NCBI GenBank assembly: GCA_032358255.1
Contig: JAULBX010009438.1
Location: forward strand, 1 to 64,000
Source: Heterotrichella gracilis
Lineage: Eukaryota; Sar; Xanthophyceae; Tribonematales; Xanthonemataceae
Length of the DNA stretch: 64,000 nucleotides
Direction: 5' to 3'
Shown: one piece after another, positions 1 through 11,357 of the stretch
Layout of the letters: each line of letters begins with the position of its first letter
Numbering within the stretch: the stretch's first letter is position 1
Notes under the pieces: model-generated
The model's input: the letters and a program-made list of their open reading frames with translations, nothing else
Databases searched by the model: none
What the model was told of the DNA's origin: nothing
Made by a program: the position numbers and the translations under genes

Positions 1-45
1 CCCCCCCCCCCCCCCCCCCCACCCCCACGCACCCACCCACCGCAG

Positions 46-3000
46 GACGCAGGCATCGCCTTTGACATGTTCTCAAACGATGGCGGCAACACCGTGGATG
101 CCCAGGGGTACAGCAATATGATCAATGCGCTGCAGAGCAGATCACCATACTTTGCACACATGCCGGTGCGCACGGGGCTGAAAGTGGGGTACGTCTCCCA
201 AACCCTAAACCCTAGATTATAAACCCTAAGAGTAGGTACGTCCCCCAACCCTGAACCCTAGATTCTAGACCTTGAAAGCAGGGCACGCCACTACCCTTTT
301 CCCACAGCCCGCCGCTAGTGTGCACATTTGATGGCCCGCTGCGTATGCACCACTGTGTAGGGACTGTGCTTAGTGTCAGCTTGTTAACTAGTACACACCA
401 GCTGGCACAGGGGGTCCTCTTGCTTCTGGCTAAACTCCCCTAGGCACGTGAATGCACAGGTGGTTCTCCTAGTCCTGGCTAGACTCTTCTAGGCACCTTG
501 TTACACTCCTTGGCAAGGCTTCAGATGGTGAACCAGCACGCCAGGCAGCGTTGTGGCAAGCAGTGTGTCTGGTTGACTGTCTGAAGCCCTCGCAAGGTGT
601 GTATTTACGCGCCTAGGAGAGGTTAGTCAGGACTAGGAGGACCATCAGTGCACAGCACGTGTCAGCTGGTGTGTGTACTGTGGGATTAGATGGTGTGCAG
701 GGGGGCGGGGTAGCGTCATCCAAAGCGCTGCACAGTAGGTGGCTCAAACCAGGGTTAGCCCTACAAGCGCCCCTCTCAAATTATTGTATTATTGTAATTA
801 TTTACAATAATGACAGTGTGCCAATATAGTTCTTATCTACAATAATGATAGTCATGCCATCTTCACGGTGAGTCCTGGCTAGACTCCCCCGCTAACTGGT
901 AAAGGAGGCACGTGAATACACATCTTGCAAGGGCTTCTAATAGTCCACCAGCGCGCCAGGCTGTGCTATGGCAAGGATTGTGTCTTTTGATGCGGCCTGA
1001 AGACCTTCAACATCCCGGTACTTGCCCTTCCACAGGAGCGTGAAGTCATTTTTGAACTGCTGGTGGTTCCAAACTGCTGGTGGTTTGAAACCGACTTCAA
1101 CCTCCTGTGGCAGCACAAGTATTGTGATGTCAAAGGTCTTTAGAGGGCATCAAAAGACGCCCTCCTTGCCATGCGACTGCCTAGCGCGCTGGTTGACTGT
1201 TTGAAGCCCTTGCCACATGTGTATTCACGTCCCTAGGAGGGTCTAGCCAGGGCTAGGAGAACCACATGTCCACTGCACGTGTCAGCTGGTGTGTGCTGTG
1301 GAAATGGATCCTGTGCAGAGGGGCGCGGCAGGCCAGGTTGCTCAAACCAGTGCTAGCCCCACATATTCCCCTTTCAAATGCCTGTTTTGTAATAATCATG
1401 TATGAAAAATGTACAAAGCGCCTCCAAAAGCCTTGTGAGCCCGGGTTGGCTCCCTGAATGTGCTCACAATATCTTAATACCCCTTGCCCTGGGTGGCTGT
1501 ACGGCCCATAAAGGTTTCTTGCAGATGCCCATTGTCAATAATTTGCCAGCAGCCCACGGCATCTCTGTTATGTATTTTAGGTTTAGGGGTGTGGTTCAGG
1601 GTTGTAGATTGAGGGTCAGGGATATGGCATATGCGCGCGCACCTCAACAGGTATGTGGTAGGTCGCACCTGTGCGCGCCCCTGGTGTCCAAGGTGGGGGG
1701 TGCCCATCAGTCGATGCTGCTGAGCAAGGCCTCCACAATGACCCCTGTGGAAGGGTTTTCACGCACAGGGGCTATTGTGCACGCCAGGCTTGACACCCTG
1801 GGCTGGGTGGTAACCCCCCACCCTGCCACCAATGGTGCGCGCATGTGCGTGCTACCCTATACCTGTTGAGGTGCGGATGCTCATATGGCACGCCAGGTGC
1901 GTGCTTCAATAGAAGTGCTTCAATGAAAGCCTTTTCAACAGGGTTTGTCAACAGGGTTTGTCAATCTGTCAATAGGGTTTGTCAGCAGGGTTTGTCAACA
2001 GGGTTTGTCGACAGGGTTTGTCAATTTGTCAATAGGGTTTGTCAACAGGGTTTGTCAGCTGCAGCATGGCCCCCACTCTCCTGCTCCGCTCTTCCCCGTT
2101 ACACCAATTCACCGTGGACTGGGGCGAGGCATATCCAGGGGTGCTAATTCCCCTCCCCTTGCCAAACCCCATCACCCACTACACATGGTCTAGCTGGCCT
2201 CTCGGGAGTCGGGCACAGGGCTGTGGTAGCCCATATCCACGGCGCGCTGCTGCTCCAAATGACAACCTTAATACAGCTGGAACCTGATACTTACTTACCT
2301 CCCCTTACCAGACGTCCCCAGGCTCAAACTGCTGCAACATACATGCTTTCCCCATTCAACCCCCACCCCCCCTCACCAGCCCACCACACCTGTCCTAGCT
2401 GGCGTGTATAGCCTTTGGGGAGTCAGACACAGGGTGTAGGGTTGCCCATGCTCAAAATGCAGCCATGAAAGCCGGAAACGCAGATACTTATTTGCTTCCT
2501 TTTATCAAATGTACCCAGCAGTGCAACCAGGCTCAAACCGCTGGAACGCACACACTTTCGCCGGCTTACCCACCACCCACCCACCCACCAACCCCAGGGC
2601 CAGCTACGAGTGAGGGCCTCGTGGCGCACCTGTTAGACTCTGACCATACTCGCCACATGCCCCTCCCCCGTTGCACCCCCACCCCTCCAACCTCGGCTGA
2701 AGCGTACTCAGCTCTCAATCGGGCTTGAAACCCCGGAGTGCACCAGCTTAACCCCACCGGCCACCCCCCAATCCTCCCAGGCCCAGCAGCGAGGGCCTGA
2801 TAGCACACCTGTATGGCTACGATCTCGGCCGGCGCATGCCCACCCCATTTTCGCCCACCCACCCGCCCACATACCCGCCCACCCACCCACCCTTGACTGA
2901 GATCCTCCCAGCTACTCAGAGGGCTTTAAACCCTAAATGCACCAGCTACTCAATGGGCTTTAAAAACCCTTGAATGCACCAGGTACCTCCCACCCCGCCC

Positions 3001-5015
3001 CCACCTACACCCGCGCTTCCCACAGGCCCAGCAGTGAAGGTTTGATGGCGCACCTGTTTGGCAACGATCGCAGCGGGCGCATGCCCGAGGCAAAGTTCAT
3101 GTCCACAATCCTGGCCATGCAGGAGGAGCTGGTGGCGCTGGAGTTTGCGTATTACGACTGGGACAAATCGGTGGGGGTTGGGGATTACGGGTTACGGTGT
3201 GCTGGGTATGACGAATCCTTGTACTACGGGACCAAATTAGTAGAAAAACCCGAGGTTGATGTGTGTGTATTACATTCGGGACACAAACAGTGTGCATTTG
3301 GGAAACCTAGGGTGACATCCTGTGACTGGGACCAAATCGGTAGGAAACAACTAGGGTAGGGTTGTGCACACTGCCGATGGTCAAGTCCCTAGAGTAGGAC
3401 CCGTCGCCTCCACCTCTACACCATTGGCTACATGCCCATCCCACCTCTACACATGACTCCATCCCTAGATTGAGCCCACACCACCCACAAACCCACCCAC
3501 CACCCCGCAGGGTGCCATTACCGGTCGTGACTATGCACACGTGATGCCTGCCTCAGCCGGTGCCGACGGATCCTAGCTGAACCCTAAAACCCTACACCCT
3601 ACACCCCGCAGGGCACCATCACGGGGCGGGACTATGCGCGCATGACGGTGGCCTCAGCCTTGCCAACAGATTTCTCGCTAAACCCTAAACCCTAAATCCT
3701 TCACTCCGCAGGGCACCATTACTGGGCGTGACAACGCACACATGATGGTTGCCTCAGCCGGTGCCGACTGATCCTAGCTAAACCCTAAACCCTACACCCC
3801 GCAGGGCACCATCACGGGGCGTGACTATGCGCACATGATGGTTGCCTCAGCTAGTGCCAAGGAGGTTGAGAAGTACCTCGACAGGGTGGACAACCTGCCA
3901 CCCGAGATGGCCAAGGCAGCAATAGGGGCGGAGCAGTTCAAGTACGGCCCTTCGTTTTTGTAATCTTCTGTGTACGAACAATGTATATTTCCCCTCCTTT
4001 GTCGCTTCCCTTGGGCTCTTTGACCCACTTTTACTGTTTTTGGAAGCACAGGAAGTCGGGGCTTCTGGTTTTTGTGGGTGCATCTCTGTATTATTATATG
4101 TATTTTTGCACCGCCTGTAACTGTTTCCTGGGGCTGTGACTCTGTGACTCCCTTTTGCTGTTATAGAGAGGGGGTGTTTGACCTCGCGTGTACCAACCTC
4201 CCCCTCCTGCCTGCAGGAATTTCAGCCGGATACGCGCCAAGCAGAACCTCAAGCCCCTCATGATTGCGCTGGAATTCCACCAAAATGTGAAAGGGGGGCT
4301 GTCCCGCCAGGATTTCAAGGGGGCCGTCAGCCGCGTGCTCAAGGTGGGTGGTGTTTAGGGTTTAGGGTTATTTTTAGGGGGGTGCATGGAATGGGAGTGT
4401 GCTCGAGGTGGGTGGGGCAGGGGAAGGTGGAGTGGGGACGGCGGCAGGGATAAGCTCATGTATTCAAAACGAGGACGTGGAGCTTGCATTTGTGCTATTC
4501 GGCCGACTGCAAAAACGACAACACTTGAAACCCTAGATGAACAAACCCTAATCCTCCTCCTGCCCTGCCCAGGTGACCCTGACCGACCAGGATGTTGACT
4601 TTGTGTATGCGCTATTCGACAGCAACGGGGATGGCACCCTGGACGCGGATGAGTTCATGCACATGATCCACCGGCGCACCAAGGTGCAGATGCAGAGGGA
4701 CAAGGTGGGTGGCAAAACAGGGTGTTTAGGGTTTAGGGTTTGGGCTTAGATACTGAAGTTTGTTGACCAGAGGTGCAGGTGCAGGTGCAGGTGGCAACTG
4801 CATCATAAGAGGTATGATGCTAGATAAAAAAATGATGAGCTGCTGTCCCTGCCACCCCCCTCCTCCCTTTCTACAAATAATAACACAACAGAATAAATAA
4901 TACAATGTTGAATAATACCGAATATCAACGAGCCCCCTCCCCCCTTCTCCCGTAGGACGGCAACCGCATCCCGCCCAAGCGCTGGGACTGCATCGCAGCA
5001 TGCATGGCCTCGTGA
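46..5015 (+). CDS. MICU1: MICU1-like mitochondrial calcium uptake regulator (5' partial)
   Basis: This EF-hand protein of the mitochondrial intermembrane space gates the calcium uniporter in its family. Visible exons are 46-188, 3026-3170, 3805-3941, 4217-4343, 4573-4704 and 4956-5015. They give 247 residues with phases that agree at every junction; the N-terminus lies outside the window. Family hallmarks in order are a degenerate first EF-hand (FDMFSNDGGNTVD), VRTGLKVG, the LEFAYYD segment, GTITGRDYAHMMVASA with the LDRVDNL helix, and a canonical second EF loop (DSNGDGTLDADE, 4613-4651). Acidic positions for Ca2+ binding are intact in the second loop but not obviously in the first. The 2.8 kb intron 189-3025 is packed with repeats, and two exons have decayed tandem copies upstream. 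MICU1 versus MICU2/3 cannot be settled from the part visible. Homology is clear by eye from conserved segments; function is inferred from the family. Confidence 0.9.
395..790. repeat. Foldback (MITE-like) repeat, unit 1
   Basis: The segment at about 395-545 reappears in inverted orientation at about 565-790. Shared blocks include ACACACCAGCTG, the CTAGTCCTGGCTAGA region, GGCACGTGAATGCAC and the CTTCAGA..G..CCAG.. block. Arms are imperfect, so this is an old inverted-repeat element. No target-site duplication was identified. Confidence 0.6.
866..1390. repeat. Foldback (MITE-like) repeat, unit 2
   Basis: This is a second copy of the same family. The left arm (866-960) resembles 460-560, and the right arm (about 1165-1390) resembles 565-790, including the shared block GCTCAAACCAG..TAGCCC. 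Units 1 and 2 are therefore tandem copies about 600 bp apart. Confidence 0.6.
1936..2058 (+). repeat. 13-bp minisatellite with 8-bp spacers
   Basis: About eight copies of a 13-mer (consensus AACAGGGTTTGTC) run through this stretch. Twice the array is interrupted by a truncated 8-mer (AATCTGTC, AATTTGTC). This gives a higher-order pattern of a few 13-mers followed by one 8-mer. Confidence 0.85.
2598..2842 (+). repeat. Two decayed copies of MICU exon 3026-3170 (5' part)
   Basis: Copies at 2598-2665 and 2781-2842 match the first 60-70 bases of the exon beginning at 3026. Both are preceded by a CAG acceptor and a C-rich tract like the true intron end. Indels and stops make both useless as coding exons: the first converts the conserved loop after MAHL to a stop. 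Confidence 0.8.
3511..3771 (+). repeat. Ladder of three decayed copies of MICU exon 3805-3941 (5' part)
   Basis: Copies begin at 3511, 3612 and 3712, then the true exon begins at 3805, so spacings are 101, 100 and 93 bp. Each copy has the intron end (ACCCC..GCAG, often with CCCTAAAC), a working-looking acceptor and about 45 exon bases encoding variants of GTITGRDYAHMMVASA. Copies one and three run into in-frame stops shortly after; copy two diverges. Confidence 0.9.
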
Positions 5016-6847
5016 GGCATCCCCGCTGCTGGGTCTGCCATCTGTCATCCCCGGGACGGGGAGGTTTGCATCCCCGGGGATACACGCAGGAGGCAGCCGC
5101 AGCTCTTGGGGTGTGGTTACATGGGGTGGCAACATCAGATTCACGCAGGGGTGGCCGCGGCCGCACCTCATCTCACCACACCACATTAATCTCCAGATAT
5201 GGTGTGGTGGTGCACACACCCCATGCAGGCCGTACCAGCCTTGCTGGGAGGAGGGTCGGGCGCGAAAGAGGGAAATAGGACAATCCGGCGTAGCAGATAT
5301 TTATCGGTCCTCTGGCAGAGGCTTGGGCAATAGCAGAGCGTGTGTGTGGGTGGCATAAAGAGAGGAGTGCAGTTGGGTCCCTGGCGTTCTGGCTAACCCT
5401 TTTGTGACCTTACTCGCGTTGACTGTGCTCTGTAACCGTGCGACGGGTGCCCATTGTTATCCCTACTCTTGTGGCATCATGCCTGACGATGGCCAAAAAC
5501 ACAAGAGCTGGCTGGCCACCTGCCGGGTGCTTGTTCTCCACAGCCGCATGATGCGTCAAGGGGAGTTTAAACAAACACACCCCATCGGACTTCCTGCTTC
5601 TGGGGCGCCTGTTGCGTATGCCGCGGGGCTAGACAGGCACAAAGCAACCCCTGGCTAGGGTGTGTGGCTGCACTGCAGTACCTCGCGCTTCTACCTCAGC
5701 CTAACACCAGGGTTTGGTCGCTGACGGTGCAACCCTAGGCTAGGGTTTTGTGGTTGCAACGCTTGCGAGTTTTGTGCTTGCGGCTAGGGTGCCTTTTCAT
5801 CCCCAGGACTTCTAAAGCACCAAACTTCTGGTCACCAACACAGCTGTCTACTCTCTGGGCTGGTGACCTGGGCCAACAAGGGAGGCTATCATAGCGTTAC
5901 TGTGACGGTTCCTACTACGGCTCTTACGTAAAATTCGTCAGCGTCCTGTCACAGTGACGCGTGGGCCCGCAGGCAAGTGAGACACACGCCACACATGACG
6001 CAACTGATCTGCACCATCAATACATTATCAACACCAACTGACCTGGTTAAGTTCCGTCTAACAACTAGCCTGGTTCGGCACCATCTGGCTGTGAGGGTTT
6101 TTGCCGGTGTTGGTCGTAAAGCCGTACGGGGGCACCTGGGGTCTCAACCTGTGGTGCAGAGAAGCGGCCTTTAAAACCTACCACCCCACGGCTTGGGTCG
6201 TCCTTTCCTAATTAAGAGGTGAGGCTAAAAGCTGCTGTCTAGTACCATATCCGCTAGAGGATTCGTGCCTTGTATAACCTTTGAGGAGTGGTGGGGTACA
6301 GTCGGATCTTGTCAGGTGGGTCCCTTATGGTAGCGCACGTGCATATGTGTGCTATGCCACGAGGCATGGCATGACCTCCCTACTTCGTCACTTGGCGCTT
6401 CCGCTCGTTTGTTTGGTGGAAATTTTGCGCAACTTTGGTTTGGGCGTTGCCTTGGTGCGGCGTTTCCATGGTACGAGGCGCTTGAGTCTGTGCACTCGAT
6501 TCCACTCGGGACAGCTGCAGGGGGTCACCCACTCGCCATCCTCTCGTGGCGACGCGTCGTCGCCGCTGATATGTTGGCCCGTTGGCTCCGTAGCCTCGTT
6601 TTCTCTGCCGAGCAAGGCCGCACCTTTTGTTAAAGGTCGAGCAGAGCGTGTATTATATGGGTTGCGCATCCGCACACGTGGCTCGAGCCCGGCAATGTAG
6701 CATTTGCAAGCGACCCAACAAGTCTCCCGCGCGCTCCTCTCCTCCCAGTCACCCTCACCACGCCTGACTATACCCACTTTCTTTCACAGGCACCCGCCAA
6801 CATCCTAGGGTAAAGCTGCAGCTGAGGAGCGGACCTCCTCCATCACA
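5016..6847. other. Intergenic region between MICU and AMT genes
   Basis: This 1.8 kb region holds the MICU 3' flank and the AMT 5' flank. A TGTAA is present at 5431. A TATA-like TATTATATGG lies near 6649, about 190 bp before the AMT start. Open frames (for example 6281-6700) show no recognisable protein. Nothing else could be supported. Confidence 0.6.
5431..5435 (+). terminator. Candidate TGTAA poly(A) signal after MICU
   Basis: TGTAA lies 416 bases after the MICU stop. This pentamer is the usual poly(A) signal of green algae. It is short, so position relative to the stop is the only support. Confidence 0.3.
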
Positions 6848-9800
6848 ATGTCCGGCATGGATCTGGTGATGCTGAACGCCACCATCGATGAGCGCATCAA
6901 CGAGGTGGCTGGGTACGCACAGGCGGTGGAGGCGTGGCCGAGTCAGATCAACACCTTCTTCGTGCTAGTCAGTGGCTACATAGTCTTCGTCATGCAGGCT
7001 GGATTCTGCCTGGTAAGTTGGGCACAATGCCATGGACAGGTCTTTGCATACTTGTCGCCCTTGCCGTTGGAATACAACCCTGCAGGGCCCTAGGGCACTG
7101 ACTGTGTAACACGCTTGCAAGATGTAGTTCGAATTTCGTACCAGTAGCAAGCCAACCCCTTTCATCTCTTCCTCTTGCAGCTCACACTTTGGCTCTGTGC
7201 AAGTCAAGTGCATCCCTTTCTCTGCACCCTAAACCCTTCCATCCTTTTCCCCGCAGCTCAACGTTGGCTCAGTACCATTCACGTCCATCTCTTACCCTAA
7301 AACCTTAACATAAAACCTTCCATCCCTTCCCCGCAGCTCACCTTTGGGTCGTGCCAGTCACCTCCATCCATTACCCTAAAGCCTAAAGCCTAAGCCTTAA
7401 ACCCTTCCACCCCCTTCCCCCGCAGCTCACCGTGGGCTCAGTGCAAGTCAAGTCCGTGCGCAGCGTGTGCCTCAAGAACCTCATGGACGCATGCTTTGGA
7501 GGCATCGGCTTCTGGATCTTTGGATGGGCCTTTGCCTACGGTGATGCCCTGAACGAGGACGGGCTGGTGGTGCAAAACGGCTTCATCGGCAGCAGCCAGT
7601 TCCTGATGATTGGCCTGGACTCCTCGGTGTACTACGTGTGGTTCTTCCAGTGGGTGGTACGCATCACAACCCCTACTATACAATTACCGGTGTATAGGCT
7701 ATTATATGAATGCTTTTTGTTTGTTTGTTTGTTTGTCTGTGTAGTCTAATATTCAGAACCAGCTGGTTGTGCTCTTGCCTTCCATAAGGCCTCCCTCGCC
7801 GCTCTTGCCTCCCATAAAGGCACCACTGACCCTTGCCTGCATACGCCCATAAATCAAGTGCTGCATGCATTTTCAGCCACCATAATCCCTTCTCAGACCT
7901 CGTATCCCCTGTCCCTGGCAGTTTGCCATCTCCACGGCCACCATCGTGTCTGGAGCAGTTGCAGAGCGCACCCGCTTTGAGGCCTACGCCCTGTACGCAT
8001 TCTTCCTCACTGCCTGGGTGTACCCGCTGCTGGCGCACTGGGTGTGGAGCCCCGCAGGTACGCTGTGTGAAGGGTCGAGGCCTATGCCTGCGTTTAGGGT
8101 TTAGGGTTCTAGGGTTTTGGTTCTAGGGTTTAGGGTTCAGCCAATACATTGCTGTGCCGTCGCAGCAAGCACTTCTTCCCTGGCACTGTATGCACCACCT
8201 TTGGATCCTGCTTGCCTTGAGTTCCTGCTGGCTAAGGTCAGCCAATGTTGCCCTTGGCTTACCTACCCCCCCCCCCCCCGCTGACTTTGGCTTTCCTCCC
8301 CTTGCAGGCTGGGCATGCGCCTACCGCGCCCCCTCCGCCGGTGGCCTGCTGTTTGGCTCCGGAGCATATGACGCCGTGGGGTCAGGGGCTGTGCACATGA
8401 CCGGGGGACTGGCTGCGCTGGCTGGGGCCTGGGTGGTGGGGCCCCGCATGGGAAGATTTGACAGCAACGGAAAGGTACGGGTTTTTGACATTTTCTTGCC
8501 TGGGTTTGGCCGGTCGTGAAACCCTCGGATCCCAGCTGCCCACTGTATCCGCCCCACCGACTTGAATATTTCGTTTAAAAATAAGTTAAATCTGAACTAC
8601 TTCAATTCAATTTATTGAATTAAATCAATTCAAATGAAATTGAGTTTAATTTGCCCACTTCCTCACCCCCCCAGCCGCTCCACATGCCCGGCCACAACTC
8701 CGTCCTCTTCATCCTCGGCGTCTTCCTCCTGTGGTTCGGCTTCTACGGCTTCAATCCAGGCACAATGGCTATGGTCATCGTGCCCTCAGACGGCTCCGGG
8801 TTCATGAATGTGGTTACCCGCTGCGTGATCTCAACCACGATGGGCGCCATGTTTGGGGGCGTGGCGGGGCTGTGCCTGTACGCGGGGGTGAAGTGGGTGA
8901 CTGAGAAGAGGGTGGTGTACGATCTGAACCAGGCGGCCTGCGGGGCGCTGTGCGGCATGGTGGTCATCACCTCAGGTGGGTTTAGGGTATAGGGTTTTGG
9001 TGGTGGTGGTGGTGATTTTGCACTTCACGTTTGGTTGGCCTGTGACATGGATTGCAGTGGTATTGCGCATTATAAACCCCTTGCGGCACAGCGTGTGTCC
9101 TCGCCTCGGCTTTATGATCCTCTGCTTCCCTTGTGCCAGGCTGTGCCACCTACTAGCCTCCTGCCACCATGGTACCATTTGCTTCAGGGGATGATTCATG
9201 TCCTCCTCAGTTTTACTCACAAACCTTCCTCCCCCTGGCCCCAGGCTGCGCCACCTACTATCCCTACGCGGCAGCCATCGGCGGTGTGGTGGGGGGCCTG
9301 GTATATTACCCTTCCTCGTGGTTTGTGCTCAACGTAATGAAGGTGGGGACGCACTGAGCTATGCTGATTTCACACTGCATCTGTGTGTGTAAAATGACTC
9401 TCCATTATTACTTTTTTGAAAACTTCCTGTAAAGAAAAACTTCCTGTAAATACGAGCTAAATTAAATATGTTTTTTTTGTACATTACCAACTCGTTGAGT
9501 TTTACTAGGCAGTATTTCTGCTTGCATTTCACTCTCAATTTACAAATACCGTTCCCATTCAGGTGGACGACCCTGTGGACGCCTTTGTGGTGCACGGTGT
9601 GTGCGGCTTCCTGGGGGTGGTCTACATGGCACTCATGGCCAACGAGGACTTCACACACGCATACTACGGGGCCACCTATATGACACCGGATGGGGAGGAA
9701 AAGATCCGCCCCTGGGGCCTGTTCTATGGGGGGGGCGCCAGGGTGCTGGCTGCCAATTTGGTGTGGCTGGCCACCATCACTGGTGAGTGGGGTGGGGGCT

Positions 9801-10638
9801 TTCCTTGGGGAACACTGGATGCACATCCCACACTAGCCTGCGGTGGTACTGTCCCTCCATTACCAGATTTTGTATTTGGCCTGAGTGCCAGGGTGTAGTG
9901 CACGCTGTGGGATTTCAGCTGGGAACTCTACATACCTCTCCAGCTTGGCAGATTGTATGATGATTATTGCCCCCTGGCTCCCTTCTTCTGGGAGGCCGCC
10001 ACCTCCTCATTCCTAAGCCCTACATTCCAACCCTATGCAGGCTGGACCTTAGCCAACATGGTGCCCTTCTTCCTGCTGCTCAACAAGTTTGGCCTGCTGC
10101 GCATACCACCAGAGGAGGAGCAGGTCGGGTCAGATGTGTCACACCACGGTGAGTGCAGGCCAAACCCTAAACCCTAAATTAGGATTCGTGGGTTGATGTG
10201 GGGCTCCTATTCAGCCTGATTTGAAATACACACCCTGTAAACATGTGCACATTTTGCGGTCTGGCAGTGCATGCCTCCCGGGGAGCAGGATCACCTGACG
10301 CAATACACCCTGAACCCAAAACCCCCAAAAAACTTGAAACCCTTGCAGGTGGCTGCGCCGACATTGGCGACGGCGAGGCGGGTGCCCACGTGGACATTAC
10401 ACCCTGCACCCTACAATTCAAAAACCCTAAAACCCATAAAACCCTTGCAGGTGGCTGCGCATACATTGGCGACGGCGAGGCGGGTGCGCACGTGGACATC
10501 ACCAACAAGTCTGTTAACGACGTGCTCAAGGACTACAAGCCAGGCTACCAGGCGGCGCTGGGCAGCAAGGTGCAGGCACTGGAGGAGACGGTGGCGGGGC
10601 TGCAGAAGCAGCTGAGTGCTATGAACGCAGGCGTGTGA
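6848..10638 (+). CDS. AMT1: AMT1-type ammonium transporter
   Basis: This plasma-membrane channel for NH4+/NH3 belongs to the Amt/Mep/Rh family. Nine exons (6848-7012, 7426-7656, 7922-8057, 8308-8474, 8675-8975, 9245-9342, 9563-9782, 10041-10148, 10451-10638) give 537 residues with consistent phases. Visible signatures are FFQWVFAISTATIVSGAVAE, the GSGAVHMTGG signature with the first pore histidine (H207), and DAFVVHGVCGFLG with the second (H377). The C-terminal regulatory helix motif is present as SDVSHHGG. The residue equivalent to the inhibitory phospho-threonine of plant AMT1 appears to be S473. A short coiled coil ends the protein. The start is the first ATG in the frame; a second ATG lies three codons on. 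Exons 2, 6 and 9 and the 3' end have nearby decayed copies. The assignment is secure; expression control by nitrogen is likely for the family but not seen here. Confidence 0.95.
7181..7370 (+). repeat. Ladder of three decayed copies of AMT exon 2 start
   Basis: Copies begin at 7181, 7257 and 7337, before the true exon at 7426 (spacings 76, 80 and 89 bp). Each consists of a pyrimidine-rich intron end with a GCAG or TGCAG acceptor followed by about 30 bases resembling CTCACCGTGGGCTCAGTGCA. Divergence rises in the middle copies. Confidence 0.9.
9140..9160 (+). repeat. Decayed copy of AMT exon 6 start
   Basis: A CCAG acceptor followed by GCTGTGCCACCTACTA resembles the true exon start at 9245. 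A stop follows at once, so it is not a usable exon. Confidence 0.7.
10349..10411 (+). repeat. Open, in-frame copy of AMT exon 9 start
   Basis: The 5' part of the last exon (10451) is repeated 102 bp upstream with its TTGCAG acceptor, about 90% identical over 57 bases. The distance is 34 codons and the frame stays open between the copies, so use of this acceptor would add 34 residues to the C-terminal tail, including a second GDGEAGAHVDIT. Confidence 0.9.
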
Positions 10639-10782
10639 GGCCTGGGGGGAAGTTTACCCAATTCCATGTCCTCGCCCAACGCCCATGCGGAAGATGATGA
10701 TATTTTTGCAAGGTGGCATAAGATTGCTCATCAGTAAGATCCAATCCCCCCCTATAAGGTGGGTACGGCTTGGGGTCCTCCT

Positions 10783-10840
10783 GACGACGGTGACGGGGCT
10801 GAAGAAGCAGCTGAGCGCTAGAACGCAGGCGTGTGAAGGG
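10783..10840 (+). repeat. Decayed copy of AMT 3' coding end in the 3' flank
   Basis: GACGGTGACGGGGCTGAAGA and the following bases, through AACGCAGGCGTGTGA, repeat the last codons and stop of the AMT gene (10587-10638) about 210 bp downstream. Confidence 0.85.
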
Positions 10841-11357
10841 CCAAGGAAAATGGAAATTTCCATTTATGAATTGTATGTTACTATGAAGGAGTGACATAAA
10901 GAATCAGGTTCAACCATTTTTTGTTAGCATTCTAGTATATAGATCTCAATGCGGTGAGGCATGGGCAGTGTGTCAGGCCCCCTCACAAGTATTATTACCT
11001 GGTACCCCCTCGTGAAATTCAATATCATTGCGTCAGCTGGTCCAGACATATGTACTATATTACGCATTGATTCAGTGCACTGTCATTTCGATTTGCATGT
11101 GTTACAGTAATGGCTATCACATTGCTCAGCTACGTTGGCTGCCTTGACCATCAGTTGTGGAGTCCCCAGGCTGCAGCATTGCGGTCTATGGTTTGGGGCT
11201 GAGGCCCTAGGGTTTACGGCTGCCCCTTGTTGCGATGCTGTGCCCGTTTCCCGCCATTATGATTTTCGCCTCAGGCGACGGCGTGCAGAGGGTGATGCAC
11301 TTTGTTCACAGTTTTAGGCTTGGCACACTCATAGCTCTTGCATAACATTGTTTGCTT

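Larger units (their letters stand above)
189..3025 (+). other. Large repeat-rich MICU intron
   Basis: This 2.8 kb intron separates two MICU exons whose phases match (GG|G). It holds CCCTAAA-type motifs near 200-235, a compound foldback element (about 395-1390), a 13 bp minisatellite (1936-2058), C-rich stretches, and two decayed copies of the next exon (2598-2665 and 2781-2842). No independent gene is supported inside it; the open frames there are short and unconserved in character. Confidence 0.8.

Noticed and set aside
1-45. Poly-C start of the window as a true chromosome end or gap
   Set aside because: C-rich tracts ending in GCAG are the normal intron ends here; this one leads straight into a MICU exon.
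6281-6700. Open frame of 139 codons before the AMT gene
   Set aside because: No recognisable domain, no splice context, and composition like the intergenic flank. It overlaps an equally long open frame on the other strand.
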